From positions 199,245 to 263,244 of the forward strand of contig NZ_LNUT01000001.1 in assembly GCF_001512305.1 (NCBI RefSeq): a stretch of DNA of 64,000 nucleotides. The letters are read 5' to 3'. Both the position numbers and the translations under genes were made by a program. Shown one piece after another: positions 34,553-41,447 of the stretch. Source of the DNA: Arthrobacter sp. EPSL27 (lineage in GTDB: Bacteria > Actinomycetota > Actinomycetes > Actinomycetales > Micrococcaceae). The notes under the pieces were generated by a model. That model searched no databases, was not told the origin of the DNA, and worked only from the letters and a program-made list of their open reading frames with translations. Each line of letters starts with the position of its first letter. The first letter of the stretch is position 1.

Positions 34553-35454
34553 TGGCAGCCACCGACGCACTGCAGACGGCCGGCCGCACCGCCGTCGAAA
34601 CCTCGGCCGAGCGGAACGAGCGGGTAAGCGCCGCCGCCTACCGGATCCGGCATCACGCCCTGAACATGGGCGAGGTCCAGGGCCAGGGCTATGTGGGCCA
34701 GGCCCTGGGCGCGGCGGACATGCTGGCCGCGGTCTACGCAGACCAGCTCCGGTTCCGCGCGGCGGACCCGCACTGGGAAGCCCGTGACCGGTTCCTGCTC
34801 TCCACCGGCCACTACGCGATCGGGCACTACGCAGCCCTGGCCGAAGCCGGGATCATCCCGGTCGAGGAACTCGACACCTACGGCTCGGACGATTCCCGGC
34901 TGCCGATGTCCGGGATGTCCACCTACACCCCCGGCATGGAAATCTCCGGCGGTTCACTGGGCCACGGGCTGTCCATCGCCGTCGGCATCGCCCTGGGCCT
35001 GCGGCATCAGGGCTCCGCGGCGCGGGTCTACAACTTCCTCTCCGACGGCGAACTCGATGAGGGATCCACCTGGGAGGCCGCGATGGGCGCCCACCATCAC
35101 CAACTGGGAAACCTCACCGCGATGGTGGACATCAACGCCCTGCAGGCTGATGGCAAGACCGACACCGTGCTCCGCACCGAGCCCGTCACCCAGAAGTGGG
35201 AGGCCTTTGGCTGGTACGCCCAGCGTGTGGACGGCAACGACGTCGGCGCGCTGCTGGCAGCGTTCGACAACGCCGCCGCCCAGGCCGCCGTCACCGGGAA
35301 GCCCTCGGTGATCCTGTGCGACACGAAGGTGGGCCGCGGCGTTCCGCTGCTGGAAGACCGGGAAAAGGCGCACTTCATGCGCATCGAGGAACACGAATGG
35401 CAGACCTGCCGCGAGCAGCTCACCGCCGGCTACGAAGGAAAGGCTTCAGCATGA
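34552..35454 (+). CDS. Transketolase, N-terminal subunit
   Basis: A 300-residue thiamine-diphosphate-binding subunit of a two-gene transketolase. The ThDP/Mg motif is SDGELDEGSTWEAAMGAHHH ending in VDINALQ, and upstream are GQGYVGQALGAADMLAAVY and LSTGHYAIGHYAAL with the catalytic His. It also has ISGGSLGHGLSIAVG. It overlaps the transporter stop and the C-subunit start (ATGA), so expression is tightly coupled. Split transketolases move a two-carbon ketol unit between sugar phosphates; the donor and acceptor here are not known. Confidence 0.93.
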   Translation: MAATDALQTAGRTAVETSAERNERVSAAAYRIRHHALNMGEVQGQGYVGQALGAADMLAAVYADQLRFRAADPHWEARDRFLLSTGHYAIGHYAALAEAGIIPVEELDTYGSDDSRLPMSGMSTYTPGMEISGGSLGHGLSIAVGIALGLRHQGSAARVYNFLSDGELDEGSTWEAAMGAHHHQLGNLTAMVDINALQADGKTDTVLRTEPVTQKWEAFGWYAQRVDGNDVGALLAAFDNAAAQAAVTGKPSVILCDTKVGRGVPLLEDREKAHFMRIEEHEWQTCREQLTAGYEGKASA

Positions 35455-36470
35455 GCACCACCACCGAGGCCCCGGACACTGCGGCGGCCGCGAAGCCGAA
35501 ACTGAAGACCTCGGCCATGATCGCGTCCTTCGCGGACCCCGGCCAGAAAACCGCGTCCGCCCCGTTCGGGCACGCCCTGGTCAAGGCAGCGCAGGAGAAC
35601 GACAAGATCGTGGGCCTGACCGCGGACCTGGGCAAATACACCGACATGCACATCTTCGCCCAGGCCTATCCGGAACGGTTTTTCCAGATGGGAATGGCCG
35701 AGCAGCTGCTCTTCGGCGCCGCGGCCGGCCTGGCCGAGACGGGGCTGGTGCCGTTCGCGTCCACCTATTCGGTGTTCGCCGCCCGGCGCGCCTACGACTT
35801 CCTCTGCCTGGACGCCGCCGAGCCCAACCTCAACGTCAACATCGTGGGCGGGCTCCCCGGCCTGACCACCGGCTACGGACCCAGCCACCAGGCCACCGAG
35901 GACATGGCAATCTTCCGAGGCATGCCCAACCTGACCATCGTGGACCCCTGCGACTCGCTCGACATCGAGCAGGCCGTGCCGCAGCTCGCTGCCAGCGCAG
36001 GGCCCAGCTACCTGCGCCTGCTGCGCGGCAACGTCCCCACGGTCCTGGACGAATACGACTACACGTTCGAGCTGGGCAAGGCGAAGGTGCTGCGCGGCGG
36101 CAACGACGTCGTGTTCATCTCCAGCGGCCTGATGACCATGCGGGCCTTGCAGGCCGCCACGGCCCTCGCGGCCCATCACGTGGACGTCGCCGTCGTGCAC
36201 ACGCCCACCATCAAACCGTTCGACGCCGAGACCGTCCTCGCTGAGATCAACACGGACCGCCTCGCCGTCACCCTGGAGAACCACTCCGTGGTGGGCGGGC
36301 TCTTCGAAACCGTTGCCTCCGCCGTCGTGGGTGCTGGCCTCGGCAAGCGGGTGGTCCCGGTCGCGCTGCCCGACGAGTTCCTGGACGCCGGCGCCCTGCC
36401 CACCCTCCACGACCGCTACGGACTCACCGTCGACAAAATCGTCGCGAAGGTCCTCGCCGAACTCGGCTAG
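35451..36470 (+). CDS. Transketolase, C-terminal subunit
   Basis: A 339-residue partner that supplies the pyrimidine-binding and C-terminal domains. The catalytic Glu of the ThDP cofactor is in MGMAEQLLFGAAAGLAETG, and GLTTGYGPSHQATEDMAIFR is characteristic. The last 140 residues form the ligand-binding domain (LENHSVVGGLFETVASAVVG). It overlaps the N-subunit stop by ATGA. A strong hairpin follows the stop, then the regulator's own operator region. Confidence 0.93.
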   Translation: MSTTTEAPDTAAAAKPKLKTSAMIASFADPGQKTASAPFGHALVKAAQENDKIVGLTADLGKYTDMHIFAQAYPERFFQMGMAEQLLFGAAAGLAETGLVPFASTYSVFAARRAYDFLCLDAAEPNLNVNIVGGLPGLTTGYGPSHQATEDMAIFRGMPNLTIVDPCDSLDIEQAVPQLAASAGPSYLRLLRGNVPTVLDEYDYTFELGKAKVLRGGNDVVFISSGLMTMRALQAATALAAHHVDVAVVHTPTIKPFDAETVLAEINTDRLAVTLENHSVVGGLFETVASAVVGAGLGKRVVPVALPDEFLDAGALPTLHDRYGLTVDKIVAKVLAELG

Positions 36471-36480
36471 AGCGCCCAAG

Positions 36481-36522
36481 GCAGAAGCGCGGCGCAGGCA
36501 CCGGCCTGCGCCGCGCTTCTGC
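36481..36522 (+). terminator. Terminator after the transketolase operon
   Basis: A perfect 18-bp inverted repeat (GCAGAAGCGCGGCGCAGG / CCTGCGCCGCGCTTCTGC) with a 6-base loop starts 11 bases after the transketolase C-subunit stop. No U-tract follows, as is common in high-GC actinobacteria. Confidence 0.8.
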
Positions 36523-36528
36523 CGTAAG

Positions 36529-36572
36529 ATCAACAGTTAACACGCCAACGGTTGACAGTAGATTGTCAACCG
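36529..36572 (+). promoter_or_regulatory. GntR autoregulatory operator region
   Basis: One close match to GTYRACWGTYRAC (ATCAACAGTTAAC, 36529-36541, 12 of 13) is followed by an overlapping pair at 36551-36563 and 36558-36570 (11 of 13 each). The pair sits inside the inverted repeat CGGTTGACA-N6-TGTCAACCG (36549-36572). The GntR start codon is 28 bases downstream, so the repressor probably controls its own synthesis. Confidence 0.75.
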
Positions 36573-36599
36573 GAGCCCGCAATATTGAGGACACACGCC

Positions 36600-37259
36600 A
36601 TGGCCGGACTGACAGCACCGTTGCTGGGACTCGAAAAGAAGAGTCTCCGTGAGCAGGCCTTGTCCGCGCTGCGCACCGCCATTACCAGCGGCGAACTCGA
36701 GCCCGGACGCCATCTGGTGGAGACCGAACTCTCGGACATGCTGCAGATCAGCCGCGGCACCCTGCGTGAGGCCCTGCGCCAGCTGGAGCAGGAAGGCCTC
36801 CTCGCCGCCGGTCCGCGCGGCAGGCTCTCGGTGCGCCACCTGGACGCGAAGGAAATCCGGGACATCTTTGCGGTGCGGGCCGCGCTCGAATCGCTCGCGG
36901 CCCGGTCGCTCTGCGAGCTCCCCGACCGGGCGCATGTCACCTCCTCGCTGCGCTCCGCGATCGAGGCCATGGCCGCCGCAGCCGAGGGAAGCCTGGAGGG
37001 CCGGATCGAATCCGACCTCGAGTTCCACCGGACCCTGTGCCGGCTCACCGGCAACGAGACCCTGCTGCACTCGTGGGAGTCCCTGGAAGGTTCCATCCGC
37101 ATGTCCATCATGTACGCGGGCGTGGAGCGGGCCGTCAGCAACATGAGTGTCGACAGGCACTACGACATTGTGCGGGCCATCGAGTCCGGGGACGCCACCC
37201 TCGCCCGGCAGACCATCCTGGAACACATGGATGGCGCCGCCGCGAACCTGGTGGCCTAG
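36600..37259 (+). CDS. GntR family regulator (FadR/FCD type) of the catabolic island
   Basis: A 219-residue regulator. The N-terminal winged helix spans about residues 15-80 (LREQALSALRTAITSGELEPG, TELSDMLQISRGTLREALRQLEQEGLL). The helical FCD ligand domain follows (IRDIFAVRAALESLAARSL, LEFHRTLCRLTGNETLLHSW). FCD domains bind small carboxylates or related metabolites with metal. It sits between the plus-strand transport/transketolase genes and the second SDR gene. Operator-like motifs before it and before the transporter make it the likely local regulator. Confidence 0.92.
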   Translation: MAGLTAPLLGLEKKSLREQALSALRTAITSGELEPGRHLVETELSDMLQISRGTLREALRQLEQEGLLAAGPRGRLSVRHLDAKEIRDIFAVRAALESLAARSLCELPDRAHVTSSLRSAIEAMAAAAEGSLEGRIESDLEFHRTLCRLTGNETLLHSWESLEGSIRMSIMYAGVERAVSNMSVDRHYDIVRAIESGDATLARQTILEHMDGAAANLVA

Positions 37260-37278
37260 CCCCTTTGGGTTTTCGCGT

Positions 37279-38058
37279 TCAGTAGTCCACGATCGCGCCG
37301 GCGGAGATGTTGACCGTGGCGTCCGTGATGGCACCGGCCTTGTCCGAGGCCACAAAACAGGCAACGTTGCCGACGTCGGCCAGCGTTGCGGTGCGGTTCA
37401 GATGGGCTGCCCGGGCGATCTCGACGACGATTTCCTCCCGCCCCTCGGCCTGCCACGGAATGGTTTCAATGATCCCCCCGGACACCAGGGTGACCACGCG
37501 GATGCCGCTTTTTCCCAGCTCCAGCGCCCACTGCCGGCGCAGCCCCTCCATGGCATCGAGGGCCACCTTGAACCCGCCAAGCCCGGGCACTGTCTGCGGG
37601 CCGGAGCCGCCGAACATCAGCACCACCCCGGAGCGTTGCTTGACCATATGCGCCGCCGCCGCCCGGGTGGTGAGGAAATGGGTGCGCGTGGCCAGGGTGA
37701 TGGGCTGGGTGAAATCGTTGACATCGATCTCCATGAGCGGCTGCTGGATGTCGCCAAAGGAGATCACATTGAAGGAGATGTCGATCCGCTTCGATTTCTT
37801 GGCCACCCGGTCCACGAAGGCGTCTACCTGTTCCTCGTCCAGGGCATCAACGACGGCGGTCTCGGCCCGGCCGCCCTCCTCCTCGATGTCGCGGGCAACC
37901 TTTTCCAGCCGCGACTCCGTGCGCCCGGCGAGGTGGACAAAGGCGCCCTCCGCGGCGAAGGCCCTGGCAACGGCGCCGCCGATCGAGCCGCCCGCGCCAT
38001 AGATCAGCGCCGTCTTGCCCTGCAACAGGCCGTTTCCCGGCACCTCATTGTTCAGCAT
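37279..38058 (-). CDS. SDR family protein lacking the catalytic tyrosine
   Basis: A 259-residue short-chain dehydrogenase-like protein. The cofactor motif is IYGAGGSIGGAVARAF and the central strand has VLMFGGSGPQ. At the usual Y-x-x-x-K position the sequence reads GLGGFKVALDAMEG: the Lys is present but a Leu stands where the Tyr is expected. The protein may therefore use another residue, or may have lost activity. The C terminus (GAITDATVNISAGAIVDY) also deviates from NGG. It converges on the GntR gene with a 19-base gap and may or may not belong to the island. Confidence 0.85.
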   Translation of the reverse strand: MLNNEVPGNGLLQGKTALIYGAGGSIGGAVARAFAAEGAFVHLAGRTESRLEKVARDIEEEGGRAETAVVDALDEEQVDAFVDRVAKKSKRIDISFNVISFGDIQQPLMEIDVNDFTQPITLATRTHFLTTRAAAAHMVKQRSGVVLMFGGSGPQTVPGLGGFKVALDAMEGLRRQWALELGKSGIRVVTLVSGGIIETIPWQAEGREEIVVEIARAAHLNRTATLADVGNVACFVASDKAGAITDATVNISAGAIVDY

Positions 38059-38160
38059 GGTCGCCTGCCTCCTGCCGTGGAGTGGTGAATTCCCTCAACT
38101 ATGTTCTTGCCGGGGGTTACTGGCAAGAGGCCTGGTTCGGTTCAGGAGGCATGGATCAGT

Positions 38161-38967
38161 TCAGGTGGCGAGGGTTCCGCGGACAATGCTCACGCTGGAG
38201 TGCGCGGGGTTGCCGTCCACCGGCTCGTCGGACACGTCCACAATCGGGTACTCGGACAGATCCAGTCCGGCCGGGAGCGCGAACGTGCCGGACTCCGAGG
38301 TCATAACGCCCAGGCTCACCAGCCGGGACAGATCCGGTGCAATCAGCCAGACCTCCTGGTAACCGCGGGCCTCGTTCTTGTCCACCTGGACCTCCAGTGT
38401 GCGCTGCCCGTCCGCGGCTTCCACGACCCGGGCCGAACCGGTGGCGGAGTGCTGGTCCACGGGAGCGAGTGCGGCCTGGGCCAGCGGGGTCACCGCAGGC
38501 TGGTTCTGCTGCACGGACCACACCACGCCTGCCGCCAGCAGGACCGTGGCCGCCGCGGCCGCCAGCCACACGCCGGGCCGCCGGATCCAGCCGGCGCCGC
38601 CGCTGCGGTCCTGCTTCTTGCGTCCCTCTTTCCAGCGCGCCCCCGCGTCCGGGGCCGGGAGTTCGGCCGGGACCCCGGAGGGCGACGGTGCCGCCGGCCG
38701 GAAGGGCGATTCCGGCGGAGGGCCCAGCGGGTCGGCGGCAACGGCGCTGCCCAGCCCCAGGGCACTGTGGATTCCGGCCCAGACGTGCGGCCCGGGCTGT
38801 GCCAGGGCAGCGTCCTCCGGTCCGGGCCGCGCCGCCACCACAACCCGGCGCAGGCCCTCAAGTTCCGCTGCGCAGTCGGCACAGGAACGGAGGTGGTCCG
38901 CGGCGTCGTCTCCGAGGTCTTCGCCAAGGGCCAGCAAGCTCAAGGACTCCTCGTCAAGATGTTGCAC
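38161..38967 (-). CDS. rskA: Anti-sigma-K factor, RskA type
   Basis: A 268-residue membrane anti-sigma factor. The N-terminal zinc anti-sigma motif is HLRSCADC (residues 25-32) after LDEESLSLLALGEDLG. One membrane segment (PGVWLAAAAATVLLAAGVVW) lies near the middle. The C-terminal RskA domain outside the membrane includes VDKNEARGYQEVWLIAPD and VDVSDEPVDGNPAHSSVSIVRGTL. It should hold SigK inactive until regulated proteolysis. Its GTG start overlaps the sigma gene by 14 bases. Confidence 0.93.
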   Translation of the reverse strand: MQHLDEESLSLLALGEDLGDDAADHLRSCADCAAELEGLRRVVVAARPGPEDAALAQPGPHVWAGIHSALGLGSAVAADPLGPPPESPFRPAAPSPSGVPAELPAPDAGARWKEGRKKQDRSGGAGWIRRPGVWLAAAAATVLLAAGVVWSVQQNQPAVTPLAQAALAPVDQHSATGSARVVEAADGQRTLEVQVDKNEARGYQEVWLIAPDLSRLVSLGVMTSESGTFALPAGLDLSEYPIVDVSDEPVDGNPAHSSVSIVRGTLAT

Positions 38968-39583
38968 GGTCTACCTCCAATCGGCTTCTGAGCTGGGACA
39001 GGCTGCGGCGGATATGGCTTTTGACCGTACCCAGCGGCAAGTCCAGTTTTTGGGAAATCTGCGAATGCGTCAGGTCATCGTAAAAGGCGAGCTTCAGGAT
39101 GGATCCCTGCGGCTCGCCCAGCTTCTCCAGTTCACCGTCGAGCAGCAGGCGGTCGGCCAGTTCCTCTGCGGTTGCGTGCCCGGCGGATACTTCCGGGGCC
39201 GGGGCGAGCTCGACGGCGGCCAGCACCTTCCGGGTTTCCCGCGTCGAAGCCGCCTGGGCGTCCGTGACCACGTTCCGGGTGATCCCGACGATCCACGCCG
39301 GGAGCCGCGCCTTGGCCGGGTCGAACGCGGACCGCGAGCGCCACACCCGGATGAACACCTCCTGGGTGACGTCGTCGGCCGCGGAACTGTCGCGCAGCGT
39401 GCGCAGGGCGAGCGTGTGCACCAACGGCGAGAACTGCCGGTACGCCTCTGCCAGCGCGGTTTCGTCGCCGGCCGCGAAGGACTCGTTGAGCTGCGCGTCC
39501 CACGCGGAGGAGTCCGTGAAAGGTGCCAAGCCCGGCTCCTTCCCGCTGCTGGAGGCGACGATGAGCGCTGCATCCTGCATCAT
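38954..39583 (-). CDS. sigK: ECF sigma factor, SigK type
   Basis: A 209-residue extracytoplasmic-function sigma factor. Region 2 is recognised in YRQFSPLVHTLALRTLRDS, DDVTQEVFIRVWR and ARLPAWIVGITRNVVTDA. Region 4 is LTHSQISQKLDLPLGTVKSHIRR. The ATG at 39583 overlaps the sortase stop (ATGA). RskA, encoded next, is its likely partner. The gene order sortase-sigma-anti-sigma suggests that the stimulus relates to the envelope. Confidence 0.92.
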   Translation of the reverse strand: MMQDAALIVASSSGKEPGLAPFTDSSAWDAQLNESFAAGDETALAEAYRQFSPLVHTLALRTLRDSSAADDVTQEVFIRVWRSRSAFDPAKARLPAWIVGITRNVVTDAQAASTRETRKVLAAVELAPAPEVSAGHATAEELADRLLLDGELEKLGEPQGSILKLAFYDDLTHSQISQKLDLPLGTVKSHIRRSLSQLRSRLEVDRATS

Positions 39584-40341
39584 GCAGGCACCGCCGTGAC
39601 AATGACATTGTCGCCGTAGTCCTGCTGTTCGTCCAGCCATCGGCCGCCGCAGGTCACCAGCTTCAGCTGGGGCGGGCCGTCACGCCGGAAGAGGGACGCG
39701 CCGTCGAACGCGTCCTTGGCCATCAGTTCGACGCCGGTCACGCGGAAGGTGGCGGGACCCGCCCCTTCCCGCTGCACCGTCACCAGGGTGCCTGGCGTGA
39801 GCGATTTGAGCTGGGAAAAGGGCGCCGAATCGGACGTTGTGTCCACGTGCGCCGCGATCACGGCAGTTCCGGCAGCCGCTCCTGGCGCCGGTCCGAACCG
39901 GTACCAGCCGGCCTCCTCAAAGGGTTCCGGGATCTCCATCTGCCCGTCCGGACTGACTCCCACCTCGACAACCGGCATGTTGATGGTGGTCCCCTCCACG
40001 GTGAGGTTCCGCGGGGCGGGGTCCCGGGGTGTCGGTGCCAGCGGCGTTGCCGGCCGGACCGGGATAGAGGAGGCCCCGGCCTGGGCCGGCCGTTGCGGGG
40101 CCGCCGTGTCCTGCGGGGCGGCAACCTCCGGGCTGGAGGTGACTTGAGGTGCACTGTCCTGGGAGGCGGTGTTCTGGGGAGCGGTGTTTTGGGGGGCCGT
40201 GCAGCCTGCGACCAGCAGCGCTGTTGCCAGGGCGGCAGCGAAGCGTGCCGCGGAGCTGCTGGCGGAGCTCCGCGAGCTCGTCCGCGGACCGGCGGACGAG
40301 CACACAGGGTTCCGGCCTGCCGGCGCCGTCGTGATCTTCAT
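39580..40341 (-). CDS. Class F sortase with lipoprotein signal
   Basis: A 253-residue protein with the lipobox LLVAGC at the end of the signal peptide. A Thr/Pro/Gln linker follows, containing repeats such as APQNT. Then comes a sortase domain with catalytic His in VIAAHVDTT and Cys in KLVTCGG. Sortases cleave sorting signals and join proteins to the cell wall. A lipid anchor instead of the usual transmembrane helix is unusual. The sigma gene overlaps its stop, and the DUF4397 gene lies 78 bases upstream. Confidence 0.85.
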   Translation of the reverse strand: MKITTAPAGRNPVCSSAGPRTSSRSSASSSAARFAAALATALLVAGCTAPQNTAPQNTASQDSAPQVTSSPEVAAPQDTAAPQRPAQAGASSIPVRPATPLAPTPRDPAPRNLTVEGTTINMPVVEVGVSPDGQMEIPEPFEEAGWYRFGPAPGAAAGTAVIAAHVDTTSDSAPFSQLKSLTPGTLVTVQREGAGPATFRVTGVELMAKDAFDGASLFRRDGPPQLKLVTCGGRWLDEQQDYGDNVIVTAVPA

Positions 40342-40419
40342 GCCTGACCTCCTCCTGTGGACCAGCCCAGGGCCCGGCCGCCCGGCGGGATGCCGGGCGG
40401 CCGGGCTAGGGGTTATTGC

Positions 40420-41256
40420 CTAGCGGATGCGGCGGAGTGCCGGCCGCCTGCGGGACGCGGCGATCCCGCCGGCCAGGAGCAGGAGAGCCGCGGCCCCGAT
40501 GCCCGCTGCGGCGGCCGTCTGGCCGTTGAGGCCGGCCCCGGCGTCAGCGGCGCCGGACCGTGCGCCGGGAACACCGGCGGGTGCGGAGTGCAGGCCCTCA
40601 ATGTTCTGCACAGCCACCTGCAGGTTGTTGTCCGCGAGGCTGCCCCAGGCGTACACCACGGTGTGCGTGCCCTCGGCGACCGTCACATCGGCCGGGCCGA
40701 TCACCGGGTCCGTGGTACCTGCGGCGGCAACCGCAACGGACAGGGTGCCGGGATCAAGCGTGAGCGTCTCCTCGTTGGGGTTGGCCAGGCCGGAGATGAC
40801 GGGCGAACCGCCGGCGAGGACGTCCACGGCCGGAGCCGCAGCCGTGTGGCGCACGGTCAGTTTGCCCTTGCCTGCGTCAATCTGCGAAACGTCGTTGGTG
40901 AAGAAGTTGGCGGTCGGCTTGCCCTCTGCGTCGAGGTTGGCCACGGCGGTGTAGTTGCCGCTGGCCGCGAGCGTGACCGTCACCGGTCCGATCACGGGGG
41001 CCGAGGCATCTGCGGCGTCGGCGGCTGTAATGGCCAGGTCGTAGCTTCCGGCGGGCAGGGCCAGGGGGCCGGCCAGGGTGCCGGGGGTGAAGTCGTCGAG
41101 GGTGCGTTCGCCGTTGACCCAGACATCGACCGTGAGTCCGGGAACGCCATGGAGGACGGACAGTTGGGCGTCTGATTCGGCCGCTTGGGCGGGGCCGGCA
41201 AGGGCGAGGGAGGCCGCGATTGCCACGGCGCCTGCGGTGAAAAGGCTGGTACGCAT
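40420..41256 (-). CDS. DUF4397 surface protein with sorting-signal-like tail
   Basis: A 278-residue exported protein with a signal peptide (AVAIAASLALAGPAQAA). It contains two DUF4397-like repeats: LSVLHGVPGLTVDVWVNGE near the start and LTVRHTAAAPAVDVLAGG in the middle. The C terminus has a hydrophobic stretch (AAAAGIGAAALLLLAGGIAA) followed by SRRRPALRRIR, the layout of a cell wall sorting signal. No LPxTG or LAxTG motif precedes it; the nearest sequence is GLNGQT. It is the likely client of the adjacent sortase or a plain membrane-anchored protein. Confidence 0.82.
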   Translation of the reverse strand: MRTSLFTAGAVAIAASLALAGPAQAAESDAQLSVLHGVPGLTVDVWVNGERTLDDFTPGTLAGPLALPAGSYDLAITAADAADASAPVIGPVTVTLAASGNYTAVANLDAEGKPTANFFTNDVSQIDAGKGKLTVRHTAAAPAVDVLAGGSPVISGLANPNEETLTLDPGTLSVAVAAAGTTDPVIGPADVTVAEGTHTVVYAWGSLADNNLQVAVQNIEGLHSAPAGVPGARSGAADAGAGLNGQTAAAAGIGAAALLLLAGGIAASRRRPALRRIR

Positions 41257-41308
41257 TTACATCTCCTTCAACGGCCCGCCATGCGGGCGATTTTTGCTGA
41301 CACCCCTA

Positions 41309-41336
41309 CTACCGGCGGGGCATAGCATTTGGATGC
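41309..41336 (-). promoter_or_regulatory. Candidate SigK-type promoter upstream of DUF4397 gene
   Basis: On the minus strand GCATCC (-35-like, 41331-41336) and CGGTAG (-10-like, 41309-41314) are separated by 16 bases. That resembles the mycobacterial SigK pattern CCATCC/CGAAT only loosely. It lies 53 bases upstream of the DUF4397 start, so the sigma factor could control its own operon. It is a weak match. Confidence 0.3.
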
Positions 41337-41447
41337 AAATGCATGAAGAAAAGTTTTTTGGGTGCAGGCAGCGGGACGTTCGGGCACCCTCTGGGGGCAG
41401 CCCGGCCTTCCTGCCCGGTCAGGGTTGGATGGCTTGCGCTGCTGGTC

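Noticed and set aside
29108-36470. Sulfoquinovose sulfo-transketolase pathway
   Set aside because: A split transketolase with an RpiB isomerase would fit. However, no sulfoquinovosidase, sulfoquinovose isomerase, sulfonate exporter or sulfolactaldehyde enzyme is present, while a DhaK-type kinase is.
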